Origin: an uncultured Pelagibacteraceae bacterium
Lineage (GTDB): Bacteria; Pseudomonadota; Alphaproteobacteria; Pelagibacterales; Pelagibacteraceae
Assembly: GCA_902582105.1 (NCBI GenBank)
Contig: CACHQT010000003.1
Location: 1 to 64,000, forward strand
Reading direction: 5' to 3'
Length of the DNA: 64,000 nucleotides
Part shown: piece by piece, positions 34,804-41,667 of the stretch
How the letters are laid out: every line of letters begins with the position of its first letter
Numbering within the stretch: position 1 is the stretch's first letter
Position numbers and translations under genes: made by a program
The notes under the pieces: model-generated
Databases searched by the model: none
What the model saw: the letters and a program-made list of their open reading frames with translations, nothing else
Told to the model about the DNA's origin: nothing

Positions 34804-35394
34804 ATGAGCAATATTGATTTTTATTTTTCTATAGGAAGCACATACACATATCTAACAATAACAAGAATTTTAGATGTTGAAAAAAAATATAGTGTAAAAT
34901 TTAATTGGAAGCCTTTTAGTGTAAGGGCAATAATGAAAGAAATGAATAATATTCCTTTCCCTAAAGAAAAAGTTAATAAAGTAAATTATATGTGGAGAGA
35001 TATTGAAAGACGCGCAAAAGGTTATGGATTTTTTGCAAAAACACCTGTTCCCTATCCTTTAACTCAATTTGATCTAGCTAATAAGCTTGCAATTTTGGGT
35101 TTAGAAGAAGGTTGGGGTGTTGATTACGTAAGGTTAACTTATAAAAGATGGTTTCAAGAAGGAAAGGAACCTGCAGTAGATCCAAATATATCTGAAATTT
35201 GCAATGAATTAAAAATTGATAAAAATAAAGTAATCGAAAAAGCAAACTCCGATAAAATAGAAAAAGAATATTTAGCAAATACCGAGAGCGCTAGAAAAAA
35301 TAAAGTTTTTGGAAGCCCATCATTTATAGTTGGTAATGAAATTTTCTGGGGAGATGATAGATTGGAAGATGCCATTACTTGGTCAAAAAAATAG
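34804..35394 (+). CDS. 2-hydroxychromene-2-carboxylate isomerase/DsbA-like protein
   Basis: 196 aa thioredoxin-like fold. IDFYFSIGSTYTYLTI (residues 4-19) has Ser where DsbA has CxxC, as in kappa-class GST and HCCA isomerase. VFGSPSFIVGNEIFWGDDRL (about 169-188) is the typical cis-Pro region and C-terminus. The family isomerises aromatic intermediates using glutathione, but SAR11-like genomes rarely have full aromatic routes, so the real substrate may differ. It abuts the VOC gene and overlaps the glucose-dehydrogenase-like gene by 16 bases if the TTG at 35379 is used. Confidence 0.82.
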   Translation: MSNIDFYFSIGSTYTYLTITRILDVEKKYSVKFNWKPFSVRAIMKEMNNIPFPKEKVNKVNYMWRDIERRAKGYGFFAKTPVPYPLTQFDLANKLAILGLEEGWGVDYVRLTYKRWFQEGKEPAVDPNISEICNELKIDKNKVIEKANSDKIEKEYLANTESARKNKVFGSPSFIVGNEIFWGDDRLEDAITWSKK

Positions 35395-36491
35395 TGTTTA
35401 AAATAAAAATCCTTTTAATATTCTTTGTTCTTATAAATTTTAATTTAAACGCAGATGAGTTTAAATTTAAAAAAATCGCTAATTTAGCTAAACCATGGGG
35501 ATCGTCTTTTATTAATGAGTCTGAATTAATAATCTCAGAAAAAGTAGGAAAGATAAAGATAGTCAATATCAATGATGGCAAAATAATTGAGGTAAAACAT
35601 AATTTAAAGTTTAAAAATGTTGGCCAAGGTGGTTTATTAGATATTGTTTATAAAGATAATTATGTTTGGATTGCATACACCGAGGAAGTAGAAAAAAGAA
35701 TATACAGCACTTCAATTGCAAAAGGTAAATTAAATAAAAATAAAATAAAATTTAAAAATATCTTTCAATCAAAACCAAATAATGTCTCAACTGATTATCA
35801 CTTTGGTTCTAGATTAGCTATTAAAGATAACTATTTGTTTGCCTCAGTTGGAGAGCGAGGATTAGGCGGCTTAGTTCAAGATCCCAAAAACCATCTTGGA
35901 AGTATAATTAGAATAAATTTAGATGGAAAAATTCCAAAAGATAATCCAAAATTTATTGATAAACCTGATTGGCTTCCTGAAATTTATCAATTAGGAGTTA
36001 GAAATAACCAAGGTCTTACTGTGTCTCCGTTTGATGGAAAAATTTATACAAGTAATCATGGAGCAAAAGGAGGGGATTGGTTTGGAGAAGTAAAAAAAGG
36101 TGAGAATTATGGTTGGCCAATTTTGGGTTGGGGAGGAACGAATTACGATGGATCTACAATAGGACCTAAATGGAAGCCAGGATTTACAAAAGCCATACAA
36201 TATTGGGTTCCATCAATAGGAGTGAGCGCAATAACTATTTACAAAGGAAAAGAATTCAATGAATGGGATGGAAAAGCTTTAATAACTTCATTAAGAAATC
36301 AATCACTTAAAGTTATTAACTTTAAAAATTTACTAGATATTAAAGAGGAAACAATTTTTAAAGACAAGATAGATCGTATTAGAGATATACAAGTACACCC
36401 TATAAATGGTAAAATATATTTTTTAAGTGAAAAATATTATGGAGAAAAAGGCCCTGAAGAAGATGGGCTGTGGTTAATGGAAAAAAAATAA
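35379..36491 (+). CDS. PQQ-dependent sugar dehydrogenase-like secreted protein
   Basis: 370 aa with a signal peptide (KIKILLIFFVLINFNLNA, cleavage near residue 25). The mature protein has the six-bladed propeller of soluble glucose/aldose dehydrogenases: WGSSFINESELIISEKVGKI near residue 41, YQLGVRNNQGLTVSPFDGKI near residue 203 and NHGAKGGDWFGEVKKGENYG (about 227-246). These bind PQQ and Ca in relatives. The TTG start at 35379 has a GGAAG upstream; a GTG at 35394 overlapping the previous stop is equally possible. It should oxidise sugars in the periplasm; PQQ synthesis genes are not in this window. Confidence 0.82.
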   Translation: MVKKIVFKIKILLIFFVLINFNLNADEFKFKKIANLAKPWGSSFINESELIISEKVGKIKIVNINDGKIIEVKHNLKFKNVGQGGLLDIVYKDNYVWIAYTEEVEKRIYSTSIAKGKLNKNKIKFKNIFQSKPNNVSTDYHFGSRLAIKDNYLFASVGERGLGGLVQDPKNHLGSIIRINLDGKIPKDNPKFIDKPDWLPEIYQLGVRNNQGLTVSPFDGKIYTSNHGAKGGDWFGEVKKGENYGWPILGWGGTNYDGSTIGPKWKPGFTKAIQYWVPSIGVSAITIYKGKEFNEWDGKALITSLRNQSLKVINFKNLLDIKEETIFKDKIDRIRDIQVHPINGKIYFLSEKYYGEKGPEEDGLWLMEKK

Positions 36492-36829
36492 TGGGAAATA
36501 TTACCGCTTATATTATTTTAATCATTGCTGTAGTTTTAGGTACTGCCGCAAATGGTTTTGCAAAGAGTGCTCAGGGTTTCACTTTAATAATCCCTAGCAT
36601 AATTACGGCAATAACTATTGTTGGGTGTATGTTTGCATTGTCACTTGTTATGAAATCGATTCCAGTTGGGATCACTTACGCTTCATTTGCTGGTCTTTGT
36701 ATAATTGCAACTAGCTTGGTTGGACTTATTAAATTTAATCAAGTTCCTAACTTATATGTTATAATTGGACTTGGATTAATTGTCGCTGGTGTCTTAATGG
36801 TAAATTTATTAGGTAAAACTAACACTTAA
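36491..36829 (+). CDS. SMR-like small membrane protein lacking the conserved glutamate
   Basis: 112 aa from the ATG at 36491, which overlaps the previous stop (TAATG). Four hydrophobic helices, GTAANGFAKSAQGFTLIIPS (about residues 17-36) and IPVGITYASFAGL near residue 58 match the small multidrug resistance fold. The membrane Glu near residue 14 that binds proton and substrate in EmrE is absent, Trp63 is Phe, and I see no Asp or Glu anywhere. A standard drug/proton antiport is therefore unlikely. It may be a partner subunit or transport another compound. It ends the small-enzyme operon. Confidence 0.7.
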   Translation: MGNITAYIILIIAVVLGTAANGFAKSAQGFTLIIPSIITAITIVGCMFALSLVMKSIPVGITYASFAGLCIIATSLVGLIKFNQVPNLYVIIGLGLIVAGVLMVNLLGKTNT

Positions 36830-36906
36830 TTGTCTCATAAAATTATAATTACATTGAAAAACAGATATAAGACACTAGTTTAGATTTTTAGAATCATTCT
36901 AAAATT

Positions 36907-37149
36907 ATGAACTCGTTATACAAAGTAATTATTACATACGAATTAGTTTTTTTATTGTTTTGGAATATTTTATATTTATCTAATTCAGATATCGAAAACT
37001 GGTTCACAGAAAAATTTTTAACTGCAATTTTTGTATTTTTGTCGACTATGGCTTTGGGGGCTACATTAATGTACATCATATTTGTTAGCTTAAGATTAAC
37101 GGGCATCTCTAAAATTTTAAAAAGTATTAAAGATCCTAGAAAAAACTAA
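36907..37149 (+). CDS. Small two-pass membrane protein
   Basis: 80 aa. Two hydrophobic segments (about residues 5-25 and 38-64) are separated by DIENWFTEKF, and the tail is basic (KILKSIKDPRKN). I recognise no family. It lies 2 bases upstream of the SDR gene on the same strand, which makes it a likely member of the photolyase neighbourhood. A minus-strand frame over the same bases (36894-37106) is judged a shadow. Confidence 0.6.
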   Translation: MNSLYKVIITYELVFLLFWNILYLSNSDIENWFTEKFLTAIFVFLSTMALGATLMYIIFVSLRLTGISKILKSIKDPRKN

Positions 37150-37151
37150 AA

Positions 37152-37865
37152 ATGAGTAAGTATTTAATTTTTGGTGCTACAGGATCTATTGGATCAAATC
37201 TTGCAGAAAAATTATATAATTCTGATAAAGATGTTCATTTATTAGGTAGAGATGAAGAAGAACTTAAAAAATTATCTTCAAAGCTAAACTCTGAATATAC
37301 AGTTATAGATATTTTAAATGACGATATATCAAAAATTATAAAAAATAGTTTTGATAATGTCGATGTATCAGGTGTTGCTTATTGTGTAGGGTCAATCGAT
37401 TTGAAACCATTAAAAAGTGCAAAAAAAGAAGATTTTAAAAAGTGTTTAGATTTAAATTTTTTTCCTGCGATTGAAATTATTCAAAACCTACAAGAGAATT
37501 TAAAAAAAAATAAAGGTTCAATTGTTCTTTTTTCTACAGTAGCAGTAAGAAAAGGTTTTACTAACCACGCTATTATTTCATCAGCAAAAGGTGCAATAGA
37601 AGGACTTACGGTGTCTTTAGCTGCTGAGTTTGCTCCTAATATTAGAGTTAACTGTATTGCTCCAAGTTTAACAGATTCAAAAATGTCTAAATCAATTTTA
37701 AAAAGTAAATTAATTTCCGATGGTATTGCAAAATCACATCCTATGAAAAGAATTGGAAAACCTGAAGACGCAGCATCAATGGCTAAATTCTTGTTATCTG
37801 ATGAAAGTCCATGGATAACTGGACAAATAATTGGTGTTGATGGTGGTAAATCGTCTTTAAGTTAA
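37152..37865 (+). CDS. SDR family oxidoreductase lacking the catalytic tyrosine
   Basis: 237 aa. YLIFGATGSIGSNLAEKL (residues 4-21) binds NAD(P), CVGSIDLKPL near residue 81 corresponds to the NAG motif, and the C-terminus GKPEDAASMAKFLLSDES then GQIIGVDGG is typical. The YxxxK active site reads ISSAK near residue 150: Lys is kept but Tyr is Ile. The preceding Ser (FST) is present. The normal reductase reaction is thus doubtful. The gene is in the photolyase neighbourhood, 15 bases upstream of the TIGR03643 gene. A binding or structural role is possible. Confidence 0.82.
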   Translation: MSKYLIFGATGSIGSNLAEKLYNSDKDVHLLGRDEEELKKLSSKLNSEYTVIDILNDDISKIIKNSFDNVDVSGVAYCVGSIDLKPLKSAKKEDFKKCLDLNFFPAIEIIQNLQENLKKNKGSIVLFSTVAVRKGFTNHAIISSAKGAIEGLTVSLAAEFAPNIRVNCIAPSLTDSKMSKSILKSKLISDGIAKSHPMKRIGKPEDAASMAKFLLSDESPWITGQIIGVDGGKSSLS

Positions 37866-37880
37866 TAACAAATAAACCTA

Positions 37881-38093
37881 ATGAAGCCTTATATTGATGA
37901 AGTCATTGGAATGGCTTGGTCTGATAAAGTTTCATTTGAGGAAATTAAAAAAAAAACAGGCCTTAATGAAAAAGAAGTTATATCGGTGATGAGAAAAAAT
38001 CTAAAAAAAAGAAGCTTCATCCTTTGGAGAAAGAGGGTTAGAGGCCGTCTTTCAAAACATAGAAAAAGAACTAAAAATAAATATGGATTTTAA
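37881..38093 (+). CDS. TIGR03643 family protein (DUF2805)
   Basis: 70 aa. IDEVIGMAWSDKVSFEEIKK (residues 4-23) and FILWRKRVRGRLSKHRKR (about 46-63) match the small basic TIGR03643 family, which often lies beside photolyase-like genes. The N-terminus looks like a helix-turn-helix (KKTGLNEKEVISVMRKNL) and the C-terminus is strongly basic, so it may bind nucleic acid; that is an inference. Its 3' end overlaps the FAD-domain gene by 11 bases. Confidence 0.8.
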   Translation: MKPYIDEVIGMAWSDKVSFEEIKKKTGLNEKEVISVMRKNLKKRSFILWRKRVRGRLSKHRKRTKNKYGF

Positions 38094-39228
38094 ACCTTCT
38101 CGAGATTTTGCTACTCAAGTACTCAATGAATTTATTGAAAAAAATCTTGTTGAATATTCTAGATTAAGAAATTTTGATTTTGGACCGGATAAAAGATCTA
38201 ATGTTTCTTGTTTGTCACCATATGTAACACATGGAGCCATTAGTGAGATAGAAATTCTAAAAAAATGTTTAAAAAAATATTCTTTTGTAAAGAATGAGAA
38301 ATTTATTCAAGAAGTTTTGTGGAGAGTTTATTGGAAAGGATGGCTTGAGCTTAGACCTGATGTATGGAGAGATTTTATTATAGATTTAAATAAACTAAAA
38401 CAGGAATACAAAAATAATAAAAATTATTTAGAGGCTATTGAAGGTAAAACTAAAATAGAATGCTTCAATACTTGGGTAAATGAATTAAAAAATTATAATT
38501 ATCTTCATAATCATGCAAGAATGTGGTTTGCTAGTATTTGGATTTTTACTCTTGGCTTGCCCTGGCAACTAGGTGCAGAATTTTTTATGAAACATCTTTT
38601 TGATGGAGATAGCGCATCAAATACTTTTGGCTGGAGATGGGTCGCTGGCGTCCAAACAAAAGGTAAAAATTATGTTGCTTTAGAATGGAATATTAAAAAA
38701 TTCACTAATAATAGATTCAGCAATATAAAACTTAATGAAAATCCAGTTCCAGTCATTGATGATAGAATTTATTCAATTGTAAATAATGACTTTATTAATG
38801 CAAATTTATCAAATAATCAGGATTTATTAATATTTGAAAACAATCTCTCTTTCGAACAAAGTGATTTTAAAGATCAATCTTTTAAAAACCTTTATTTTGT
38901 ATTTAACGAAAATGAAACAAGGCAAATAAAACTAGATGAAAAAGTCATATATTTTAAAAAATCTCTAATTACCGACCAAATAGAAAATTTAAAAAATAAA
39001 TCATTAAATTGTAAAATGATTAATATTAAAGATCTCAAAGATATGAAGGAAAATCTATTAACTTTATATCCATCTGTTGGTGAAAACCTTGATTACATAA
39101 ATTCTAATAATTTAAAGAATATTAATTTTTTATATAGAAAAATTGATCAGTATTCTTGGAAATATTGCAATAAAGGTTTTTTTAATTTTAAAAATTATAT
39201 ACCCAGGATAGTTCAAGAATTTATTTAG
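38083..39228 (+). CDS. Photolyase FAD-binding-domain protein with swapped domain order
   Basis: 381 aa. The first 240 residues match the C-terminal FAD-binding half of photolyases: SRLRNFDFGPDKRSNVSCLS then PYVTHGAISE near residue 43, HNHARMWFASIWIFTLGLPW (about 142-161) and GDSASNTFGWRWVAGVQTKG near residue 176. The usual N-terminal antenna domain is missing. Instead a C-terminal alpha/beta segment follows (about residues 245-381, with LLIFENNLSFEQ and NLYFVFNENETRQI), which looks like a Rossmann-type sheet. It may be a permuted photolyase/cryptochrome. The role in light-dependent repair or sensing is inferred. Confidence 0.75.
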   Translation: MDFKPSRDFATQVLNEFIEKNLVEYSRLRNFDFGPDKRSNVSCLSPYVTHGAISEIEILKKCLKKYSFVKNEKFIQEVLWRVYWKGWLELRPDVWRDFIIDLNKLKQEYKNNKNYLEAIEGKTKIECFNTWVNELKNYNYLHNHARMWFASIWIFTLGLPWQLGAEFFMKHLFDGDSASNTFGWRWVAGVQTKGKNYVALEWNIKKFTNNRFSNIKLNENPVPVIDDRIYSIVNNDFINANLSNNQDLLIFENNLSFEQSDFKDQSFKNLYFVFNENETRQIKLDEKVIYFKKSLITDQIENLKNKSLNCKMINIKDLKDMKENLLTLYPSVGENLDYINSNNLKNINFLYRKIDQYSWKYCNKGFFNFKNYIPRIVQEFI

Positions 39229-39346
39229 CAGAGCATCTTTTAGAACAATACTTCACTTGATTCCAATTTAGTCTCCATTTTTTTCTCCAAACGAATGGTC
39301 TTTTACAAACTGAACAAGTTTTAGAAGGTAAATTTTGTTTTTTCAT
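39221..39346 (-). CDS. DUF2256 family zinc-ribbon mini-protein
   Basis: 41 aa, ATG at 39346, TAA at 39221-39223. KTCSVCKRPFVWRKKWRLNW (about residues 9-28) and VKYCSKRCSAK match DUF2256, a four-cysteine zinc-ribbon-like protein that often lies near photolyases. It overlaps the DCC-family gene stop by 4 bases (ATGA) and the FAD-domain gene end by 8. Function is unknown; the composition suggests metal and nucleic acid binding. Confidence 0.85.
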   Translation of the reverse strand: MKKQNLPSKTCSVCKRPFVWRKKWRLNWNQVKYCSKRCSAK

Positions 39347-39693
39347 TTTAGTTGGTGTTTATTTTTTAAAAATAAGAAATAGGCTATTACTTCATAACCA
39401 TAGTGGAATAAAACAAATAAAGGTTTAATTGAAAATATTTTGGCAAGAAAATAATATTTAGGAATTTTTGACCATATTATAACAAAAGCTTTTGCGCCCC
39501 CTATCACTTTTCCATCATCTATTACATGCAATCTTCTTAATAATTCCTCCTGTGATTTGGAGGTTAGTTTTAAAGCCGCTTCGTTGTTTGTAATATCAAT
39601 CCATTCTAAATTACTATCAGCAATTTTCTTGTAGTGATTTATCTCTAATCTACAAACATTACAGGAATTATTAAAAAAAACTTTAATTGCCAT
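39343..39693 (-). CDS. DCC family (DUF393) thiol-disulfide oxidoreductase-like protein
   Basis: 116 aa. IKVFFNNSCNVCRLEINHYK (residues 3-22) holds the CxxC in the DUF393 setting (usually DxxCxxC; here NSCNVC). LLRRLHVIDDGKVIGGAKAF (about 52-71) is the second family block, and the C-terminus has one hydrophobic stretch near residue 95. Members are thioredoxin-like with unknown partners. It overlaps the photolyase gene by 11 bases, so the pair is co-translated. Confidence 0.85.
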   Translation of the reverse strand: MAIKVFFNNSCNVCRLEINHYKKIADSNLEWIDITNNEAALKLTSKSQEELLRRLHVIDDGKVIGGAKAFVIIWSKIPKYYFLAKIFSIKPLFVLFHYGYEVIAYFLFLKNKHQLK

Positions 39694-41179
39694 ATGTATT
39701 TTTATTAATAAATTTTTCTGCCTCTGACAATATTAATTTTTTTCTATCTGTTTTCATTTTATCAAAAACTCTAACCATCATTGAAAGTCTTGGATTTTTA
39801 ATAAAAAAATTTCTGTTTCTATTTATAAATCTCCAATACAAACCGTCCATAGTGTTACACCACTCACCCTTTTTAAAATCCATCATTTTCATAAAATAAC
39901 TCGATCCACATATATATGGTTTTGTTGCAAAAATTCCTCCATCACTAAAAAGACCCATCCCATAGACATTAGGCACCATTACCCAATCAGATGAGTCGAC
40001 AAACATTTCCATAAACCACTTGTAAACATTCTTTGGTTTAATTTCACAGAGGTTCATAATGTTTGACAGAATCATTAATCTTTCAATATGATGTGACCAT
40101 CCATAGTTTGCCGCATTTTTAATTGCATGATCTAATGGTGGTAGTCCTGTTGTGCCTTCATACCAAGAATTTTTCATTTTTCTATTTTGTTTAAAAAAAT
40201 TTCTATTTTCCATTTCAGAACTGTAAACTTGATAAATACCTCTCATAAATTCACGCCATCCTATAACTTGTCTTATATAACCTTCTAAGGAGTTTAATCT
40301 TATTTTATTTTTTTTATGGGCTTCTATAACTTTTGTAATAATAATATCTGGTGTTATTAAACCTAAATTTAAATAGGGACTGAGAGCGCTATGAAAAAGT
40401 ATATTATCTTTTTGATTAACTGCATCTTCATAGTCTCCAAATAAATTAGCTTTTTCTTTTATAAAAAAATTTAAGAGTTTGATTGAATCTTTGTATTCTG
40501 TTGCAAACCAGAAATTTTTAGTTTGACCTGGATGGTTTTTAAATAATTTTTCAATTATTGGTGCTAAAGTTTCTGTATGTTTTGATGGTTTTATTTTTGG
40601 AAATTTTGGTACATTAATATTAGCAGGTAATTTCTTTCTATTATCTTCATCAAAGCTCCATTTCCCGCCTTCTGGACTACCATCTTTTTTTAATAATATA
40701 TTAAATTTTTGTCTTCTCTCTTTATAAAAATTAGCCATAAATGGTTTTTTTGTTTTAGATAAATAATTTTTAAAATCTTCTCTAGAGTTCAAAAACATTG
40801 GTGATTTTATATAATTCAATTTAATCTTTGATTTATTTAAAAAGTTTTTTATTTTATTTTCGAAAAATTTATCCTCAATTTCAAAAATAGTTACTTCTTT
40901 AATATTTTTAGATACAATAGCTCTTTTAAGTTTTTCGATATAATTTTTTCTAAAATCAGTCGAATCGATTCTTGTATATATTATCTTATAGTTATTTTTT
41001 TTTAAGTTCTCAGCATAGGAACGCATTGATGATAAAAATAATAAAATTTTTAATTTATGATGTTTCTCATATGAACAAAGTTCATAATCTTCAGACATAA
41101 AAACTACATGGTCCTTTTTAAACTTTTCAACGTTATTTAATGGAAATAGTTGATTGCCAAGAATTAAAAGTAATTTCAT
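39683..41179 (-). CDS. Cryptochrome/photolyase family protein (COG3046/FeS-BCP-like)
   Basis: 498 aa. The N-terminal domain starts LLLILGNQLFPLNNVEKFKK as in the PhrB/(6-4)-type bacterial group. The FAD domain shows GYIRQVIGWREFMRGIY near residue 305, YGWSHHIERLMILSNIMNLC near residue 363 and PNVYGMGLFSDGGIFATKPY near residue 403. Relatives carry a 4Fe-4S cluster on four cysteines. Here the CxxC pair is absent (MDFKKGEWC) and the upstream Cys position is GLPPLDHA, so the cluster is probably lost. It should repair UV photoproducts or sense blue light. It heads a leftward unit with the DCC and DUF2256 genes. Confidence 0.88.
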   Translation of the reverse strand: MKLLLILGNQLFPLNNVEKFKKDHVVFMSEDYELCSYEKHHKLKILLFLSSMRSYAENLKKNNYKIIYTRIDSTDFRKNYIEKLKRAIVSKNIKEVTIFEIEDKFFENKIKNFLNKSKIKLNYIKSPMFLNSREDFKNYLSKTKKPFMANFYKERRQKFNILLKKDGSPEGGKWSFDEDNRKKLPANINVPKFPKIKPSKHTETLAPIIEKLFKNHPGQTKNFWFATEYKDSIKLLNFFIKEKANLFGDYEDAVNQKDNILFHSALSPYLNLGLITPDIIITKVIEAHKKNKIRLNSLEGYIRQVIGWREFMRGIYQVYSSEMENRNFFKQNRKMKNSWYEGTTGLPPLDHAIKNAANYGWSHHIERLMILSNIMNLCEIKPKNVYKWFMEMFVDSSDWVMVPNVYGMGLFSDGGIFATKPYICGSSYFMKMMDFKKGEWCNTMDGLYWRFINRNRNFFIKNPRLSMMVRVFDKMKTDRKKLILSEAEKFINKNTYGN

Positions 41180-41247
41180 AATCTTATTTAAAGATTATAT
41201 ATTGTGCTGACTTAAATTATAATGCGTCAGGTTTGACCGAGTAAATT

Positions 41248-41640
41248 TTATTTATAAATATCGTCTACCACAACCTGATACGAGTCCACTAATTTATTAT
41301 TTTTATTTGCTAGTCCAACTACCGCAAACATTTCTTTTAACATTTCATCGGTAGCTCCCTTTTTTTTTGCAGCTGCAGAATGTGATTTAATGCAATATTC
41401 ACAACTATTAGTTATAGATACCGCAACATAGATTAGTTCTTTTGTTACCGGATCTAAAGCACCTTTTTTCATAATATCTTTTAAAGAATTCCATGTTCTA
41501 CCTAATTCATTGGGATCGTTTGCTAACATTTTCCAAAAATTTGGAACTTCAGTAATTTGTCTTGTTGTTTTTATTTCATCGTATATTTCTTTGACTTTTC
41601 CTTTTGCTTCACTTTCCTGTATCGGTTTAAATAAAGACAT
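41248..41640 (-). CDS. Carboxymuconolactone decarboxylase/AhpD-like protein
   Basis: 130 aa alpha-helical AhpD fold. SCEYCIKSHSAAAKKKGATD (about residues 72-91) contains the CxxC and the His of the alkylhydroperoxidase core. VKEIYDEIKTTRQITEVPNF near residue 17 fits the family N-terminus. It probably reduces peroxides or acts on a small carbonyl compound. It follows the photolyase gene on the same strand at 68 bases but is not clearly part of that module. A partner dihydrolipoamide system is not visible here. Confidence 0.85.
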   Translation of the reverse strand: MSLFKPIQESEAKGKVKEIYDEIKTTRQITEVPNFWKMLANDPNELGRTWNSLKDIMKKGALDPVTKELIYVAVSITNSCEYCIKSHSAAAKKKGATDEMLKEMFAVVGLANKNNKLVDSYQVVVDDIYK

Positions 41641-41667
41641 CAGTCCTCCTGTATTTATTTTAATATA

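Noticed and set aside
36894..37106. Minus-strand frame opposite the 80-aa membrane protein
   Set aside because: The plus frame is 2 bases from the SDR gene and has better spacing and two clean hydrophobic helices; the minus frame has neither.
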